A stretch of DNA of 64,000 nt from Perognathus longimembris pacificus (lineage: Eukaryota; Chordata; Mammalia; Rodentia; Heteromyidae): the NCBI RefSeq assembly GCF_023159225.1, contig NC_063163.1:105431885-105495884 (forward strand), written 5' to 3'. The notes beneath the pieces are model-generated. The model worked only from the letters and a program-made list of their open reading frames with translations, was not told where the DNA came from and made no database searches. A program made the position numbers and the translations under genes. How positions within the stretch are numbered: the stretch's first letter is position 1; the number at the start of each line of letters is the position of its first letter. Of this stretch, positions 46,458-58,500 are shown piece after piece.

Positions 46458-46621
46458 AAGAGGTTCAAGATTCACAGACAACATGGGCATGGTAGTAGGT
46501 CACTTGACATTCTAGTTTCGTCCCCTCCTCCCCCCACCCCAGGGGAAGTGAAGCATGAATAGGAGGATCATAGTCCAGAATGGCTAGCTCATAATGCAAG
46601 ACCATATTAGAAAAATAACTA

Positions 46622-46856
46622 GTGGCTGGGCATTGATAGCTCACTCCTGAAATACTAGCTACTCAGGAGACTGAGTTCTGAGGATTGAGGTTCAAAGCCA
46701 GCCTAGGCAGGAAAGTCCTTGAGACTCTTATCTTCAATTAACCACAAGAAAACTGGAATTGGAGCTGTGTCTTACAGTGATAGAGTGCTAGCCTTGAGTG
46801 AAAGAGCACAGGGAGAGGGCCCAAACCTTGAGTTCAAGCCTCATGACAAACAATAA
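46622..46856 (+). repeat. 7SL-headed chimeric SINE
   Basis: Complete order of head ('atactagctactcaggagac'), middle ('ctcttatcttcaattaacca') and tail module ('gagttcaagcctcatgac'). Confidence 0.85.
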
Positions 46857-46862
46857 ATTGAC

Positions 46863-46901
46863 AGAAAGAGAGGGAGAGAGAAGGAGAGAGAGAGGGAGGG
46901 A
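46863..46901. repeat. GA-rich tract at SINE tail
   Basis: 'agaaagagagggagagagaa'-type purine repeat directly behind the SINE. Confidence 0.85.
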
Positions 46902-46914
46902 CAGAAATGATTAG

Positions 46915-46995
46915 TGCAGAAAGGCTACAGACATGCCTCAAAAGGTACAGACTTAGAAAAGTAAAGTCCTGACCTCAAACCCAAGTACTAACAAA
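46915..46995 (+). repeat. ID-like SINE monomer
   Basis: 'agacatgcctcaaaaggtac' and 'cctgacctcaaacccaagta' resemble A and B boxes of the ID-like monomer at 13500, strongly diverged. Confidence 0.45.
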
Positions 46996-47579
46996 ACAAA
47001 ACAAAGCATGATTTCTTATTCCTAATATCTTTCATTAAAATGTATAGATCCAAAAGACTAGAACCTTTTTTTTTAGAACATTCTATTTCATTGTAGCAAA
47101 TTCAGAAGACAATGTCAGATGGTATATGCACAGATGGAGCACTGATGTGCAAAACATTGTGTAGTTTCATAACACAATACATTTAAAAGGCAACTGAACG
47201 TGTTGGTACTCCTATAAAAGTGCCCCTCTCACCACCTGAAAGTGCTACCATTTCTGCCTGACCTTTGTCCGGAAAGAATACTTCTAGCTTCAGGCCCATA
47301 ATGTCATAGCTATCTTTCCTGAGTGTAAAGTAAACTGGCAAGGTCTGCAACCTAGTACATTTCCTGAGGCCCTGTTCTCTGCAAGGTTGTTTCACTAATC
47401 TCAGGAAACTTCCAATTTTTCTCAAATTTCCAGTTAGAAATGAAAAAAAAAAAAAAGGACTGGCCTGTCTCCCTTTTATATACTGGACGGCTTAAAATAA
47501 TGAGGCATTATTTCAGCACCACCCTTCCTTCTTTCTTTGTTCTAAATATAGCACTCCGGGATCCCACCAGGTGCTAATT
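46996..47579. other. Unannotated stretch
   Basis: Contains an isolated A14 run at 47442-47455, for which I find no associated element or duplication. Confidence 0.45.
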
Positions 47580-47740
47580 AATCTCCATTAGTCTCTTGAG
47601 AGACCTGCAAAGACCCCAGAATTGGGAAAAATGAGGCCACGGATGTTTAAGTAATCAGTATCAAGACTTACCCAAGGTCACCAAACAAGTAAAAAGGAAA
47701 AAATGGAACCCATGACCATCTGATCTGGTCTTCAGATCTA
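47580..47740 (-). repeat. MIR SINE
   Basis: 'gggaaaaatgaggccacgga', 'acttacccaaggtcaccaaa' and 'aaatggaacccatgaccatc' follow reversed MIR order. Confidence 0.65.
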
Positions 47741-48471
47741 GTCTTCCCCCAGGAGACCCACTGCTGTATAAATCTTTGTGGGACCAACATTTGCCAGAGC
47801 AGATGTCTTATCAAGCTGCCTGCATAACAAGGCCCACCCTTGCCTATCTATTCCTATCTGCTTTTATTATGCAGTTGGGGCTCTAGCATGATAAGACCTC
47901 CCATATGGTACTTGTATTAACATTAAATAATGGCCATTGTATTGTGTATACTATCACCATAGAAATATTTACTTAGCTGAACACAGACACGGGGTCAGGC
48001 ATGGTGATTGAAAACAAGCTAATCATAAAAACCATTCATGCTCACATCTATTTATAAAATCTGTTTCATTTGTGCCAGTTAAGTATAGGCTTTGTTCTAA
48101 ACAAACACACGCAAACCTTCTGCACACCCAGAGACATGAAAGGCGCTCTCTCCTTCTCTCTCTGCAGAAAGCCAGGCTAGCAGAGCAACTCTGTGGGAGG
48201 TGGCTGGCCTGGGTCTGGGGCTCAGCTCAGCTTCTGCTTGTTCCTCCAAGGTTAGATAGGTTAGAACAGGGAGCCCTCCCTTGGTGTGTGGGTTCCTTTG
48301 GTTTCCCCCTGCACTGACATACTCTGCCTTCTTAGGGTATCTTGTTAACTTGCACGTACTCAAAAGCAACCAGAGGGATTTTCACTAACCCTGTGCTTTC
48401 CTGCGCTGATTTGCTTGGGATAGGAGCCTAGAGTAGCTATAGCTGGCATGAATGAGAAGTGTGTATGTGTG
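47741..48471. other. Unannotated stretch
   Basis: Unique sequence, nothing recognised. Confidence 0.45.
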
Positions 48472-48494
48472 AGTGTGTGTGTGTGTGTGTGTGT

Positions 48495-48529
<35 letters not shown>
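48472..48529. repeat. (GT)n(GA)n microsatellite at SINE tail
   Basis: GT tract to 48494, then a GA tract from 48497. It lies at the 3' end of the following minus-strand SINE. Confidence 0.95.
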
Positions 48530-48530
<1 letters not shown>

Positions 48531-48539
48531 ATGGGGTAA

Positions 48540-48735
48540 GTACTGGGGCTTGAACTTAGGGCTTAGGTGTTGTACCTTAGCTTTTTCCCTTGAGCCATAG
48601 CTCCATAGTCAACTTCTTGGTTGTTAAATGGAAATAAGGTTCTCATGGATTTTCCTACTCAGGGTGGCTTTGAACCTCAATCCTCAGATACCAGCCTCCA
48701 GAAGAGCTAGGCTCACAGGCTGGAGCCCCTTTGCC
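48540..48735 (-). repeat. 7SL-headed chimeric SINE, minus strand
   Basis: 'actggggcttgaacttaggg', 'taaatggaaataaggttctc', 'accagcctccagaagagcta' give tail, middle and head reversed. Diverged. Confidence 0.75.
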
Positions 48736-48879
48736 CTACTGCAGGTTGCCTTTTGGTGTCCTTGAGTTACATTTTGATGAAGCCCAGTGATTTGAATGCA
48801 TACTCCATAGTTGTATACAGCAAAGTGCCGCAGAATTTGACCCTCTTTCTTCAATTTTTGAATCCTGTGGCCTTCATAA

Positions 48880-49450
48880 AATGATGTAGTTGGGATTTTG
48901 ATGGGTATTGCATTGAATTTTGTAAATTGCTTTGGATAGTGCTGTCATTTTCCTGATGTTAATTCTTCCAATCCAGGAGCATGGAAGGTCTTTCTATTTC
49001 CTTCAATGTATTTCAATTTCTTTTCCCCTGATTTTTAAAGTTTTCACAATAGAGGTCCTTCACATCTTGGATAAATTAATTCTTAGGTTTGTTTTTTTTA
49101 AGTTTTTGCAAATGGCGTTTCCTAATTTCAGTCTCGACCTTCTTATTGTTGGCATATGGAAAAGCGACTGATTTTTGTGGGTTGATTTTATATTTTGCTA
49201 CTTTGCCAAAGTTTCAGATCAGCTGTAGTAACATGGGGGAAGAATCTACAGGGTTCTATAAACAGAGGTTCATGTCATCTGCAAAGAGGAATAGTTTTAC
49301 CTCTTCTTTCCCTATTTGGATCCCCTTTACATTTTTTCTTGCCTGCATGCTCTTGCTAGGAATTCCAGTACTATATTAAAGAGGAGTGGAGAGAGTAGAC
49401 ATCCTTGTCTTGTTCTTGATTTTAGAGGAAATGGTTTTAGATTTTCACTT
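48880..49450 (-). repeat. Old L1 ORF2 fragment
   Basis: It parallels 61395-61960 of the intact L1: 'tttgatgggtattgcattga', 'gacttttgtggattga'-like 'gatttttgtgggttgatttt', and 'tcatgtcatctgcaaagagg'. Frames are broken and a small deletion is present, so it is a decayed internal copy of the reverse transcriptase region. Confidence 0.8.
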
Positions 49451-49539
49451 TTTAAAATTCTTTTTTGGATTTTTCACTTTTATAATGACAATAAAAATGC
49501 ATGAAAAGAAAAAGAAAACAACAACCTCAGCAAAGAAAA

Positions 49540-49640
49540 TGATGTAACTCCTTCAGGCTCCATTGTTTCATCTGGAACATGCCAATAGTAATAGCACGTG
49601 TTTATCCAGTTGATAGCAGGACACTGGTAATAATGGTAGC
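49540..49640 (+). repeat. MIR fragment
   Basis: 'ggctccattgtttcatctgg' followed by 'aacatgccaatagtaatagc' resembles the MIR middle. Confidence 0.5.
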
Positions 49641-50769
49641 AATGGGTGTGTGGCCCTGCACTTAGTGTTGGCTGTGCTGCTATTTCCCAAGTTAATTGAG
49701 TTGGGTTGGATGTTTATCTCTTGTGAAGGCATTAGGAGATACCACTGGAAGATCTGGCATGTGGAGGAAAGAATAGAAATGACCTGAACTTGACAATCAC
49801 CTGCAGCCATTCCTAGCCAAGGAGTTGAATAACTTCGGGCATATTTACTTTCTTCTCCACAAGAAATTCATACAATGTGATCTGGGAAATGGGATCATTC
49901 ACTGACATTAGATAAGAAGCATTTGAGAGCAATCGAATTGTCTTCATTTACATTTATCTGAAAAGTATCATGCTGGTTTTGTGTGAGAAATACTGTTTTG
50001 GAGAAAAGCAGATAACGAGGTCCCAAGTAGTTAGAGTGGGAATAACTGGGCCAGACAGCTGTCTTTGTTATAGAACCCTCTATTAATGAAAACAAAAACC
50101 CCAAATCTTCCTAACTGTGAAACAGACAGGCTCAGAGTTGCTCTGATAAACAGAGGCTAAGGGTCTATGCCTATTTATTTTATTTTTTGTCTCCCTCATT
50201 CCTGTTCTTCAACTATGATGCTCTCTGAACAGATTCAAGATAAAGAAAGCAAGCTTGCCTTTGACTGTCTGCTTATCTCTTTGGCTCTATTCACATCTGT
50301 TTTGTTTGCCTCTTTCTCTTCCCTATGCCAGATTTTCAGCATCAGAATCTAAGTCTGACACTGTGGACCAATACTTTTCTCTTCAAGGCTTGGTTTCTCC
50401 ATATATGAAGAGGAAGGGTTGGACTCTCCATCTGCAAGCCCTCTTCCAGCTGTGTAACTGAGTCTAATTAACTTAGCAGAAATAATAGCACCCATTTAGA
50501 TCAACTATCTCATCATTCACCCTCCCTATACCCAAATAAACACTTGTAGTGTCTTAGAGACAGGCCAAACAATGGCAGCTTACTTTGAAGCTGTGTTTGT
50601 TGGGTAGAGTCCATTACTGTTTCTCTCTTTCCCTTCAACCTCTCTAAATGTCAGTTCTGTGGTCTAGTCATTGGACTGGCACATTTTTGTCTAGATGTGG
50701 CAATCTATGAAGAATGACATCTTTGGAGGCCCAGGGATGGGTGGAAAAGGCTTCTGAGATACAAGGACA
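49641..50769. other. Unannotated stretch
   Basis: About 1.1 kb, no recognised gene or repeat. Confidence 0.45.
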
Positions 50770-50902
50770 TGACAAAAAGGACACAGCCCCTTTCAGACTG
50801 TTTCTTTCCTACCATCTGTATGCCAGTGGGACCTGAGTTCCTGGCATTCTTGGCTGAGTACATACTTAAGAAATGTTTGTTCAATAAATGAATGAATGAA
50901 TA
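50770..50902 (+). repeat. L2 LINE 3' end
   Basis: 'acttaagaaatgtttgttca' followed by 'ataaatgaatgaatgaata' is the typical L2 terminus. The upstream part is diverged. Confidence 0.6.
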
Positions 50903-50920
50903 GACCCTATCTCTGCTTTT

Positions 50921-50960
50921 CTTTCTCTCTGTCCCTCTGTCTCTCTCCCTCTCTCTCTCT
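50921..50960. repeat. CT-rich tract at SINE tail
   Basis: 'ctctctgtccctctgtctct'-type pyrimidine repeat directly at the 3' end of a minus-strand SINE. Confidence 0.85.
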
Positions 50961-51105
50961 GCCAGTCCTGGGGCTTTAATTCAGGGCCTGAGCCTTTTGC
51001 TCTTGAGCAACAGCACCACTTCTGGCTTTTTCTGTTTATGTGCTACTGAGGAATCGAACCCAGGGCTTCATGCATGCTAGACAAGCACTCTACTACCAGC
51101 ACACT
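50961..51105 (-). repeat. Older IDL-Geo SINE, minus strand, with deletions
   Basis: 'gccagtcctggggctttaat', shortened right monomer, then 'gaggaatcgaacccagggct' and 'aagcactctactacc'. About 50 bp shorter than intact copies. Confidence 0.8.
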
Positions 51106-51120
51106 TCCCACCTTCTGTCT

Positions 51121-51330
51121 GTCTTTTTTTTTTTTTTTTGGCCAGTCCTGGGCCTTGGACTCAGGGCCTGAGCACTGTCCTTGGCTTCTTCCTGCTCAAG
51201 GCTAGCACTCTGCCACTTGAGCCACAGCGCCGCTTCTGGCCGTTTTCTGTATATGTGGTGCTGGGGAATCGAACCTAGGGCCTCCTGTATCCGAGGCAGG
51301 CACTCTTGCCACTAGGCTATATCCCCAGCC
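51121..51330 (-). repeat. IDL-Geo SINE, minus strand, young
   Basis: T-tail of about 18, intact reversed dimer, ending 'atatccccagcc'. Short duplication 'ctgtctttttttt' at 51119 and 51331. It sits directly behind the older copy. Confidence 0.9.
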
Positions 51331-51344
51331 CTGTCTTTTTTTTT

Positions 51345-53057
51345 AAATTTACTTTATTTTCCCTCTAATCACCATTCTTCAGTGATCTCTGCTTGGAAAA
51401 GTAAAGTACATCATTTTGAACTGATTCATCTTTCATAAAGCTTGTGAATACATCAGTCAGCCACAGCTCCCAGCAGAGCAGGGCATTCTGGGGGCTTTAT
51501 TCCCACTTCCTTTTTTGTTCCATGTTCTTGTTCTCACTCCTGTTTACCAGCTCATGCCCTCCCTGCCATAAGGGGTCAATGAAGGGCAATAGAACTTCAG
51601 CCAGGAGGCAGTCAGAGGAGCTTGTCTGGTGGCAATGTTCTAAGACAACCTGGCCTGCCTAGTGGGGACTTTGGGGATGAATCTATTCTGTCTCTGCTTC
51701 TCATGTACCAGGCTCTGAGTCTGACCTGCTTCCTCAGGCTTATGCCTAGCATTTCCATGGGTGCCTTTCTGATCAGTTCTGCCTAGGAGAACAATCTAAT
51801 CTATAAACCTGTGGAGCTAGCTGTGTGGATACAAACTGGTTACATTAAAGATTGGGGTTCTGTTTATTGACAAGGTCATGACCTCTCCTGGTTATGACCC
51901 CCAAGGGACCCTGGCATGGAAATGGGATTTGTAACATAACACTAACAATAACACACTAGAGACAGCCGTGACAGGGCCCTCTTTCCCTACACACTGCAGC
52001 TGGCTGCTGAAGATGAAGACAGAGACAGGAACCTCTGCCATGGGGGAGGGAGCAAGCTCCCACACTCAGGGGGAACAGACAAAGGAGTAGGGGTGGGGAG
52101 AGGATGTGACTGAGCATCCCGGGGGCTTCTGGGGTCCCTATGCCGTATGGTTGGAGCATTTGCTCCAGCCTCCATGAGCCTTCATAGTCCCTGTATGTCT
52201 TGCCACTCTCTGGATGGAGATGTAATCTTTAGGAACCTTTCTCCCACCACCATGGACCCTCTCTACAGAAAGGAAATCTCTCCATCCTCTGCATCCAAAT
52301 CCTTTGCTTCTGCATTCTTATTTTCCCCCCTTGTGGAGTTGGGAAGGGAATATGGTATGATCAGGAGAGAGAGAGAATACGGAAGTAACCCCCCCCCCCA
52401 CACACACAAATTGTTCTCACATACTGAAGTCTGGGACAGAGCACTCCCATTGTTTCTACGTTTTCCCTATGGGGGAACTTGGGAGAAGTGATGATCCCAG
52501 TAGTCACACTCAGCCAACATTCATTTCCTGCCTACCTGAGAATGAGAAGTCCTGTGAACTCACAGGATGTGATTGATGCAGAACGAGTGTCCAAATGGCT
52601 GATGAGTATAGGGTTTTGAAGAGCTGGTATCATTCTCAGTTTTGGCATGTGGCCTCGATTTCACATCTCATCTTGCCAATAGGCAAGGAGCATCATAAGC
52701 ACTCTAGAAAAGCCTGGAATTCACTATTCAGTGGTGATTTCCAGCGGAAATGGCTAGGAATCTTTTCTTCCCTCCATCATGCAGTCTGGCAAGGTCAATT
52801 TCCTTGAACTAAGATGTCATGAATGAGAATAGTGAACAGTCTCTTCTTGCTCTTAAATGCTTTCCTCCCTTTCAGAAATCCCTCAGTGCCTTGATTTCCA
52901 ACAATCCTTTCTGATGCAACCGTTAACCAAGCCTGGTTGACCCTGAGATCCTTTCTGGTTACCAGCTTTTCTTATACCGTGCTCTTTTGGAGTTTATACT
53001 CTTGTTAAAGAAGATAACCAACTCAAGGCTGTATTTGAAAGACTAAACACTTCCAGA
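51345..53057. other. Unannotated stretch
   Basis: About 1.7 kb. 52389-52408 is a C-run followed by ACAC repeats. 52850-53000 has a weak L2-like look. No gene recognised. Confidence 0.45.
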
Positions 53058-53390
53058 AGCTGAGTGTGGTATGATACCATTATGATACCACTTCCTCAGA
53101 AAGCAGAGATCAGGAAGATTGTGATCCAGGCCAGGCCAGTCAAAACAGTGCCAAGATTCCATCTCAACCAATAGACTGGGTGTGGAGGCACATTTTCTGT
53201 GATTCCGGCTACACAGAAGGCATAGAAAGTAGGATCGTGGTCCAATGGCACATGCTGGGAAAAACATAAGACTTCATCTGAAAAATAACTAAATCATAAA
53301 AAGACTGGAGACATAGTTCAAGTGGTAGAGTGCCTACCTTCACAAGTAAATACAAAGTCCTGAGTTTGGACCTCAGTACTGTACCATCAA
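53058..53390 (+). repeat. Two degenerate 7SL-like heads and an ID-like tail
   Basis: 'gctgagtgtggtatgatacc' (53058) and 'ctgggtgtggaggcacattt' (53178) both resemble SINE heads. 'catagttcaagtggtagagt' to 'gagtttggacctcagtact' (53309-53385) is an ID-like monomer. An old composite. Confidence 0.65.
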
Positions 53391-54601
53391 ATAAGTGCAA
53401 GAAGAAATGGTGGTCTTGAAATTGCAGAAAAACATTTAGTGCTCCATTGGCGGAGTGGTTGTAGAGTTTATCTGACCTTTTGAGGGAGTAGCTGGTATAC
53501 CCAGGGTTGACAGAAAAAGCAAGGAGACATCATTCATAACAAATAGGATCAGAATTCATATGTGGTTACTGGGGAGACTTGGGGGCACTTAGATTTTGTG
53601 TATTCACTTGGGTACATGTATGAAAGAGTAGGTTACAATGAAATACATGATAGTTTCTCTTCAAAATAGCCTCCTTTCTGTGTCCATATAAACACATGTT
53701 CACCTCCACATTCATTCCAACCCTGAGCTAATCATGGGCCCACCAAGCCCATAACTTAGAGATGGTTTTCTCTCTGTACACCTGACCTTTACAAATCATC
53801 ACCCTGCCTTATGCTTGAAACTGTTGCAGTTCATTGTTGCACATTAGTTCCTAAATATATTTTATGTTCCTCAAGAACCAACTTTTCTCTCGAGGGCTAG
53901 CTCTTCTGGAATGCTCTTATTCTATCTACCCTGACCTAATTGTTGGCAGGTGGAGACATGTGTGCCAATCATGCTGGCCACATGGGAACACCATCATGGC
54001 CTGTTAACCAGGGATTTTTAATTTTTTAAAGGAAGCCCAAGAGGAGAGTCCCAGATAATCAGCAAGAGACTTAGATATCATTTGCCTAATCTTTGCATGA
54101 AACATGTGTGATAGTTTCATAGTTGGGACATTTTCTGTTCTCACTCTTTCTGTGCTTTCTCTTTCCTTCATGCGAAAGCAGAGACAAAAGTTACCGGAAG
54201 TGGAAGAGTTCAAAGTCAGCATTCAGCACTTGACATTTGACAGTGTGATCTCCTCCCTCCCTTTCTATGTACCCTTACTTCACCGGCATGGGCACAGGCT
54301 TCATAGATAACCATATCAGACAGAAGAAATGAAGCTTGTTTCCTTCTAAATTTGCTTCCTCCTACACAGAACAGCTACTCACCCTGGGGTTGTATGCACT
54401 TTAGATTTCTCTCTGTCTTTTGACTATTAGGTAGTGGGTTAGATAGAGTCAAAGAGTTCATATGTTTTTTGAGACAGAGAGCATGGAACTTTTGAGGCAG
54501 AAAAGATTTAACAGAGAATGTCTTCTCACGTTCTCATTTTATAAAAAAGGGACCTAAGACCATGAGGAGTCCAATGAATGACCTAAAATCATTTAGATGC
54601 A
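53391..54601. other. Unannotated stretch
   Basis: 53790-53940 may hold a decayed L2 piece. Otherwise unique. Confidence 0.4.
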
Positions 54602-54825
54602 GCAGGGCACCAGTGGCTCATGCCAATAACCCTAGCTAATTAGAAGGCTGAAACCGGAGGATCATGGTTTAAAGCCAGCCTGGAAAGGAAAGTCTGTAAG
54701 ACTCTTGTCCCCAATTAACTCCCAGAAAACCTGGAAGTGGGGCTCTGAGCTAAATGGTAGAGCACCAACACTGAGCAAAAGAAGCTCAGGGACAGCACCT
54801 AGGTCCTAAGTTAAAGCCCCGGGAC

Positions 54826-54827
<2 letters not shown>
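54602..54827 (+). repeat. 7SL-headed chimeric SINE
   Basis: Head 'ccagtggctcatgccaataa', middle 'ctcttgtccccaattaactc', tail 'ctgagctaaatggtagagca' to 'gttaaagccccggga'. Confidence 0.85.

Positions 54828-54859
<32 letters not shown>
54828..54859. repeat. (CA)n microsatellite at SINE tail
   Basis: About 16 CA units continuous with the SINE. Confidence 0.95.
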
Positions 54860-54861
<2 letters not shown>

Positions 54862-55410
54862 CAAAGAGAGCCAGTATGAAAACCCAGAATTCTATTAATA
54901 CCCAGTCTGGTATTCTTAACACAGAACTATATATTTCACGGGATGAACTTCCCCAGTATCCCAGTAGAGCACATTCTTCCATAAATTCATCGGGGAGCCT
55001 CAGGAAAGCCTTGTCCTCCAGCATCCTGTCTGGAAGGACATCTGGAAGGGCTGTTCCCTGTGCAACCTGGGGGCTGTGTGACAGGGAAACAGCTGGCTTC
55101 TGAGGCACGGGGTGCATGGCATTTCCAGGACTTGAATGTGGAGGCAGATCCCTGCTGCCCAGGGGAGCAACCTCAGGAAGGTCAATCGAGTTTAACTCTC
55201 CACTATAGGGTGACATGTGGCAGGGGAAAGGAAAACTGGAGTGGTTGGAGACAGAACCGGGTCCTAGGGAGAAAGAGTATACGATTGCTTACCATGATGG
55301 AGACTTTGAGGTTGTCCAAATAAGAGAGCCTAAAATACCCTTCAGAGGGGCAGAAATTCCACTAGGGAAATTCCTTACATTAGGTCTTAAAGGGATTTTA
55401 GAGCAGAATC
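54860..55410. other. Unannotated stretch
   Basis: Unique sequence of mixed composition. The ORFs on both strands here overlap each other and show no coding sign I trust. Confidence 0.45.
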
Positions 55411-55588
55411 AAAAGAAAGAAAGAGAGAGAGAGAAAAAGAAAGAAAGAAAGAAATAAAGAGAGAGACAGGAAAGAAGGAAGGAAAGGAAAGGAAAGGAAG
55501 GAAAGAAGGAAGGAAGGAAGAAAGGAAGGAAGGAAGGAAGGAAGGAAGGAAGGAAGGAAGGAAGGAAGGAAGGAGAAAGAGAGAAAAA
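55411..55588. repeat. Homopurine (GAAA/GGAA)n tract
   Basis: GA and GAAA repeats pass into (GGAA)n. From 55468 to 55588 the strand is all purine (121 nt). ORFs reading through it are low-complexity artefacts. Confidence 0.95.
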
Positions 55589-58500
55589 TGAAAATGACTC
55601 CAAAATACCAAATGGCAATACTGTACCAAGTGTTATTGTGACTGGAGAGGAAATGTGAAGGAGAAAAATGGGCAGAATCTCTCCATCTTGCCCCCCTGTT
55701 CCCTCTATCTTACAGCACACACATATGGACGTCCCTTACTCCATTTCTATCTCTTGACACTTGCACTGTCTGGTAGACCCACGGAGGGGAGGCGGGGTGT
55801 GTGTGCAAGGCTTGGTCCATCTGCCACCATTCGGCCAAATCAAGTCCCTCATCCAGAACACACAATCTCAGAAAAGGAGCCACTTTCCTCCCACACGTTG
55901 TTCTTCATTTCTAGGGCTTCCTGATCACCCGAGCTTCCACTAGGGATCAATGAGTCGGGCACACTGTCCATGTATACCAGGTTAGTGCTCTGGAACTCCT
56001 TCTCGAACCCCACCCTGAGCTTGTAGGACCGCTGCCCACTCGCTGGCTTGCCACTTGGCCTGCGTGCTTCTCGTCTTCCCCCCACCCCCTCTCCCCGCCA
56101 CCGGGGAGATTTTTTCAGAAATTATTTTTAGAAATAGTAACCTCAGAATAAACACGGCACACCAGAGCTGGTGTTTTTTTTCTGGGGCAGCTGAGCAGAA
56201 GAGCATTTGTTTAAAAGGGAAAGGTGAACTGGACAACCTTGCTGACCCGCCCGCAGATTGCTGGGTTTTACTCCCTCTAGTGGCAAGATTTAAGAAGACA
56301 CCTCACTGCTTTGATTCCGGCTAGGGAGGTTTGCTAGGGACAGAATTAGGCATAGTGCTCGATCTTCCTCCATAGATTTATTTCTAGTTTGATGAAGAGC
56401 CAGAAAAGATTTTCAACTCTGATTTTAGAGGCGTAATAGTGCATTAAACATGGCAGAGAGATTTATCTGCCCCCTTTTTTCTTATCTCTGGAAGGACGGA
56501 TGACTAAACAGAACACTATTTTGAAAGCGAGGCTGTGGTGGAACTTTTGGATATCTTTGTTTAAATAAAATCTACTCCCCAGACGAAACCTGCTTGTGAC
56601 AGAAGGCCTCCTCAGAGCACATTTTGTTCTTTGAGTGGACAAGCTAGAGAGGGACTTGGTGAATCTAAAGTTGGGAAAAACAGAACAAAACAAGGAAGAT
56701 TTCTAATGGTAAGAACTGAAAGAGTCTTTGAAAGTTGTGATCATATTTTGTATTATCCTACTTTGTAGGGAATATGGGGTTCTAGCTTCAAAAGTGAAAC
56801 AGAAGAAATATATTGGCTCTTGGTAGTCTTCAGAATGCCAGGATTCCCCCCAAGTACCTAAAAATCCTCTGACTGGGACAAAATTATGATTGAAAGATTC
56901 TTCATTGGCCTGAAGACTTTAGTTGTCTGGTCAGAAGGCTTATTATCCATGTGGAAAGTATTTTTGTGGATAATTATGTAGCCAGATTATAAATGACTAA
57001 ATTTCTCTTACCACCTGGATGTGGCTTGCTAACATCCGAGGGACAGGGTAAAATGGAAAGGACTGTAAGTACAGAGAAGGATGTATGTATTTATCCATCA
57101 TTAAATCATGCTCATACCATTTGGCCCGTTTTGAGTCAGACTTTGTGAATTATGGAACTGCATTCATTCATCAACAGAAGGCATTCCATTCACAAATGCT
57201 TCAGCTAAACTGACAATTGATTCATTATGGGGCCTTTTGCTGAAGGGCTGGGTGCTTTTCCATAGCAACAGACTCTTCTTTGATAGCTCTTTTTTCCCCC
57301 CATGTAGTCCCATTCATTATTTTTGTCTATTTTTGCTCATAGCTTATCTAATTCCTAGTAACTCCTAGTAGGGAGAACCACCATGATTGTTCCTCTGTGG
57401 TTCATGAATATTCAAATGATACCCTTTGTTCTATATGGTGGATGGCTACAGAAAGCATGTTGGTGTTGACTTTCCTGGTCTGCTTTTATTTCCTGCCATA
57501 GGAATGAAAGATACAGTTGGGCGATGGGGGCAATGAACCTTGTGGAGCATGAAGAGCCCACTGTTGCTGGACCTTGCATTTAGCAGCATCCTGAATTTCT
57601 GTAGAGAAGAGATTGCTGTTGAAAGTGAAAATGGCATTGAGAAGAGCAGTGACATGACCAAAGTCACAGTTTTAGAAGGTTTTTCTGATAGTGTTCTGTC
57701 TGTAGGATATTCGAAGAATATAAGGCAAAGCCACATGAGTTTTCTTCATGTGTTTACTATGCTGTTACAACTATCAAGGAAAGCCTGAACCAAGGCTAAG
57801 TAGTGACTAGGGAGTAGAAAACCAAAGCAAGGAGAACAACATTTAGGGAATTTTCAGGTTAGCATAACTGGGTTTCATGTATTTATTTTTGTCTTACAGT
57901 GGAGCCCATGGTCTGTGCACTCTAGCTAAGCTCTCTACTACCTAGTACAAGACAGGTAGAAAATTTAAAAAAAAATCTTTTTTTGCTATATTCAAATTAA
58001 CACACCAACTTGTGCTTTTACACATTGTTTTAGACCTACAGAAAGTAAGGATTAAGGCCTGTCAGATTTCAAGGTCAAAGAACTTAAGCATAAAGAATCT
58101 CAGATTGCAAATAAGGGTCATTAGCTTCATCCTTGTTCCTGAGGGTGTTATACACGAATGTAGACTATTGACTGAATTAAAAAAAACAAAACAGACAAGT
58201 AAGCAAAAATATCTGAACTAAAGTTGTAGAGAGCAAGATCTGGCTTTCCTAATGGCACCCTAAAGGCTAGTAGATGATGAGCAGTTAAGAAAAGCATATA
58301 AAAGTGATAGTACAGCAATTGGTGCATGTACAATGTACTTGATAACTAAGTGCAGCGGTCCAAAATGGACATTGTATAAGAAAGCTCATTAACATAGAAT
58401 ATATAAAAGAATAAAATATGTAGGTAGTGATAGACACTACCATTGATGAAAGTATTCCTGTTCCATTAGGTAATCTATTTTGCTAACTTAGACAATGAAG

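Noticed and set aside
55387..55720. Reverse ORFs rich in Leu-Pro-Ser-Phe
   Set aside because: Translation of the homopurine tract.
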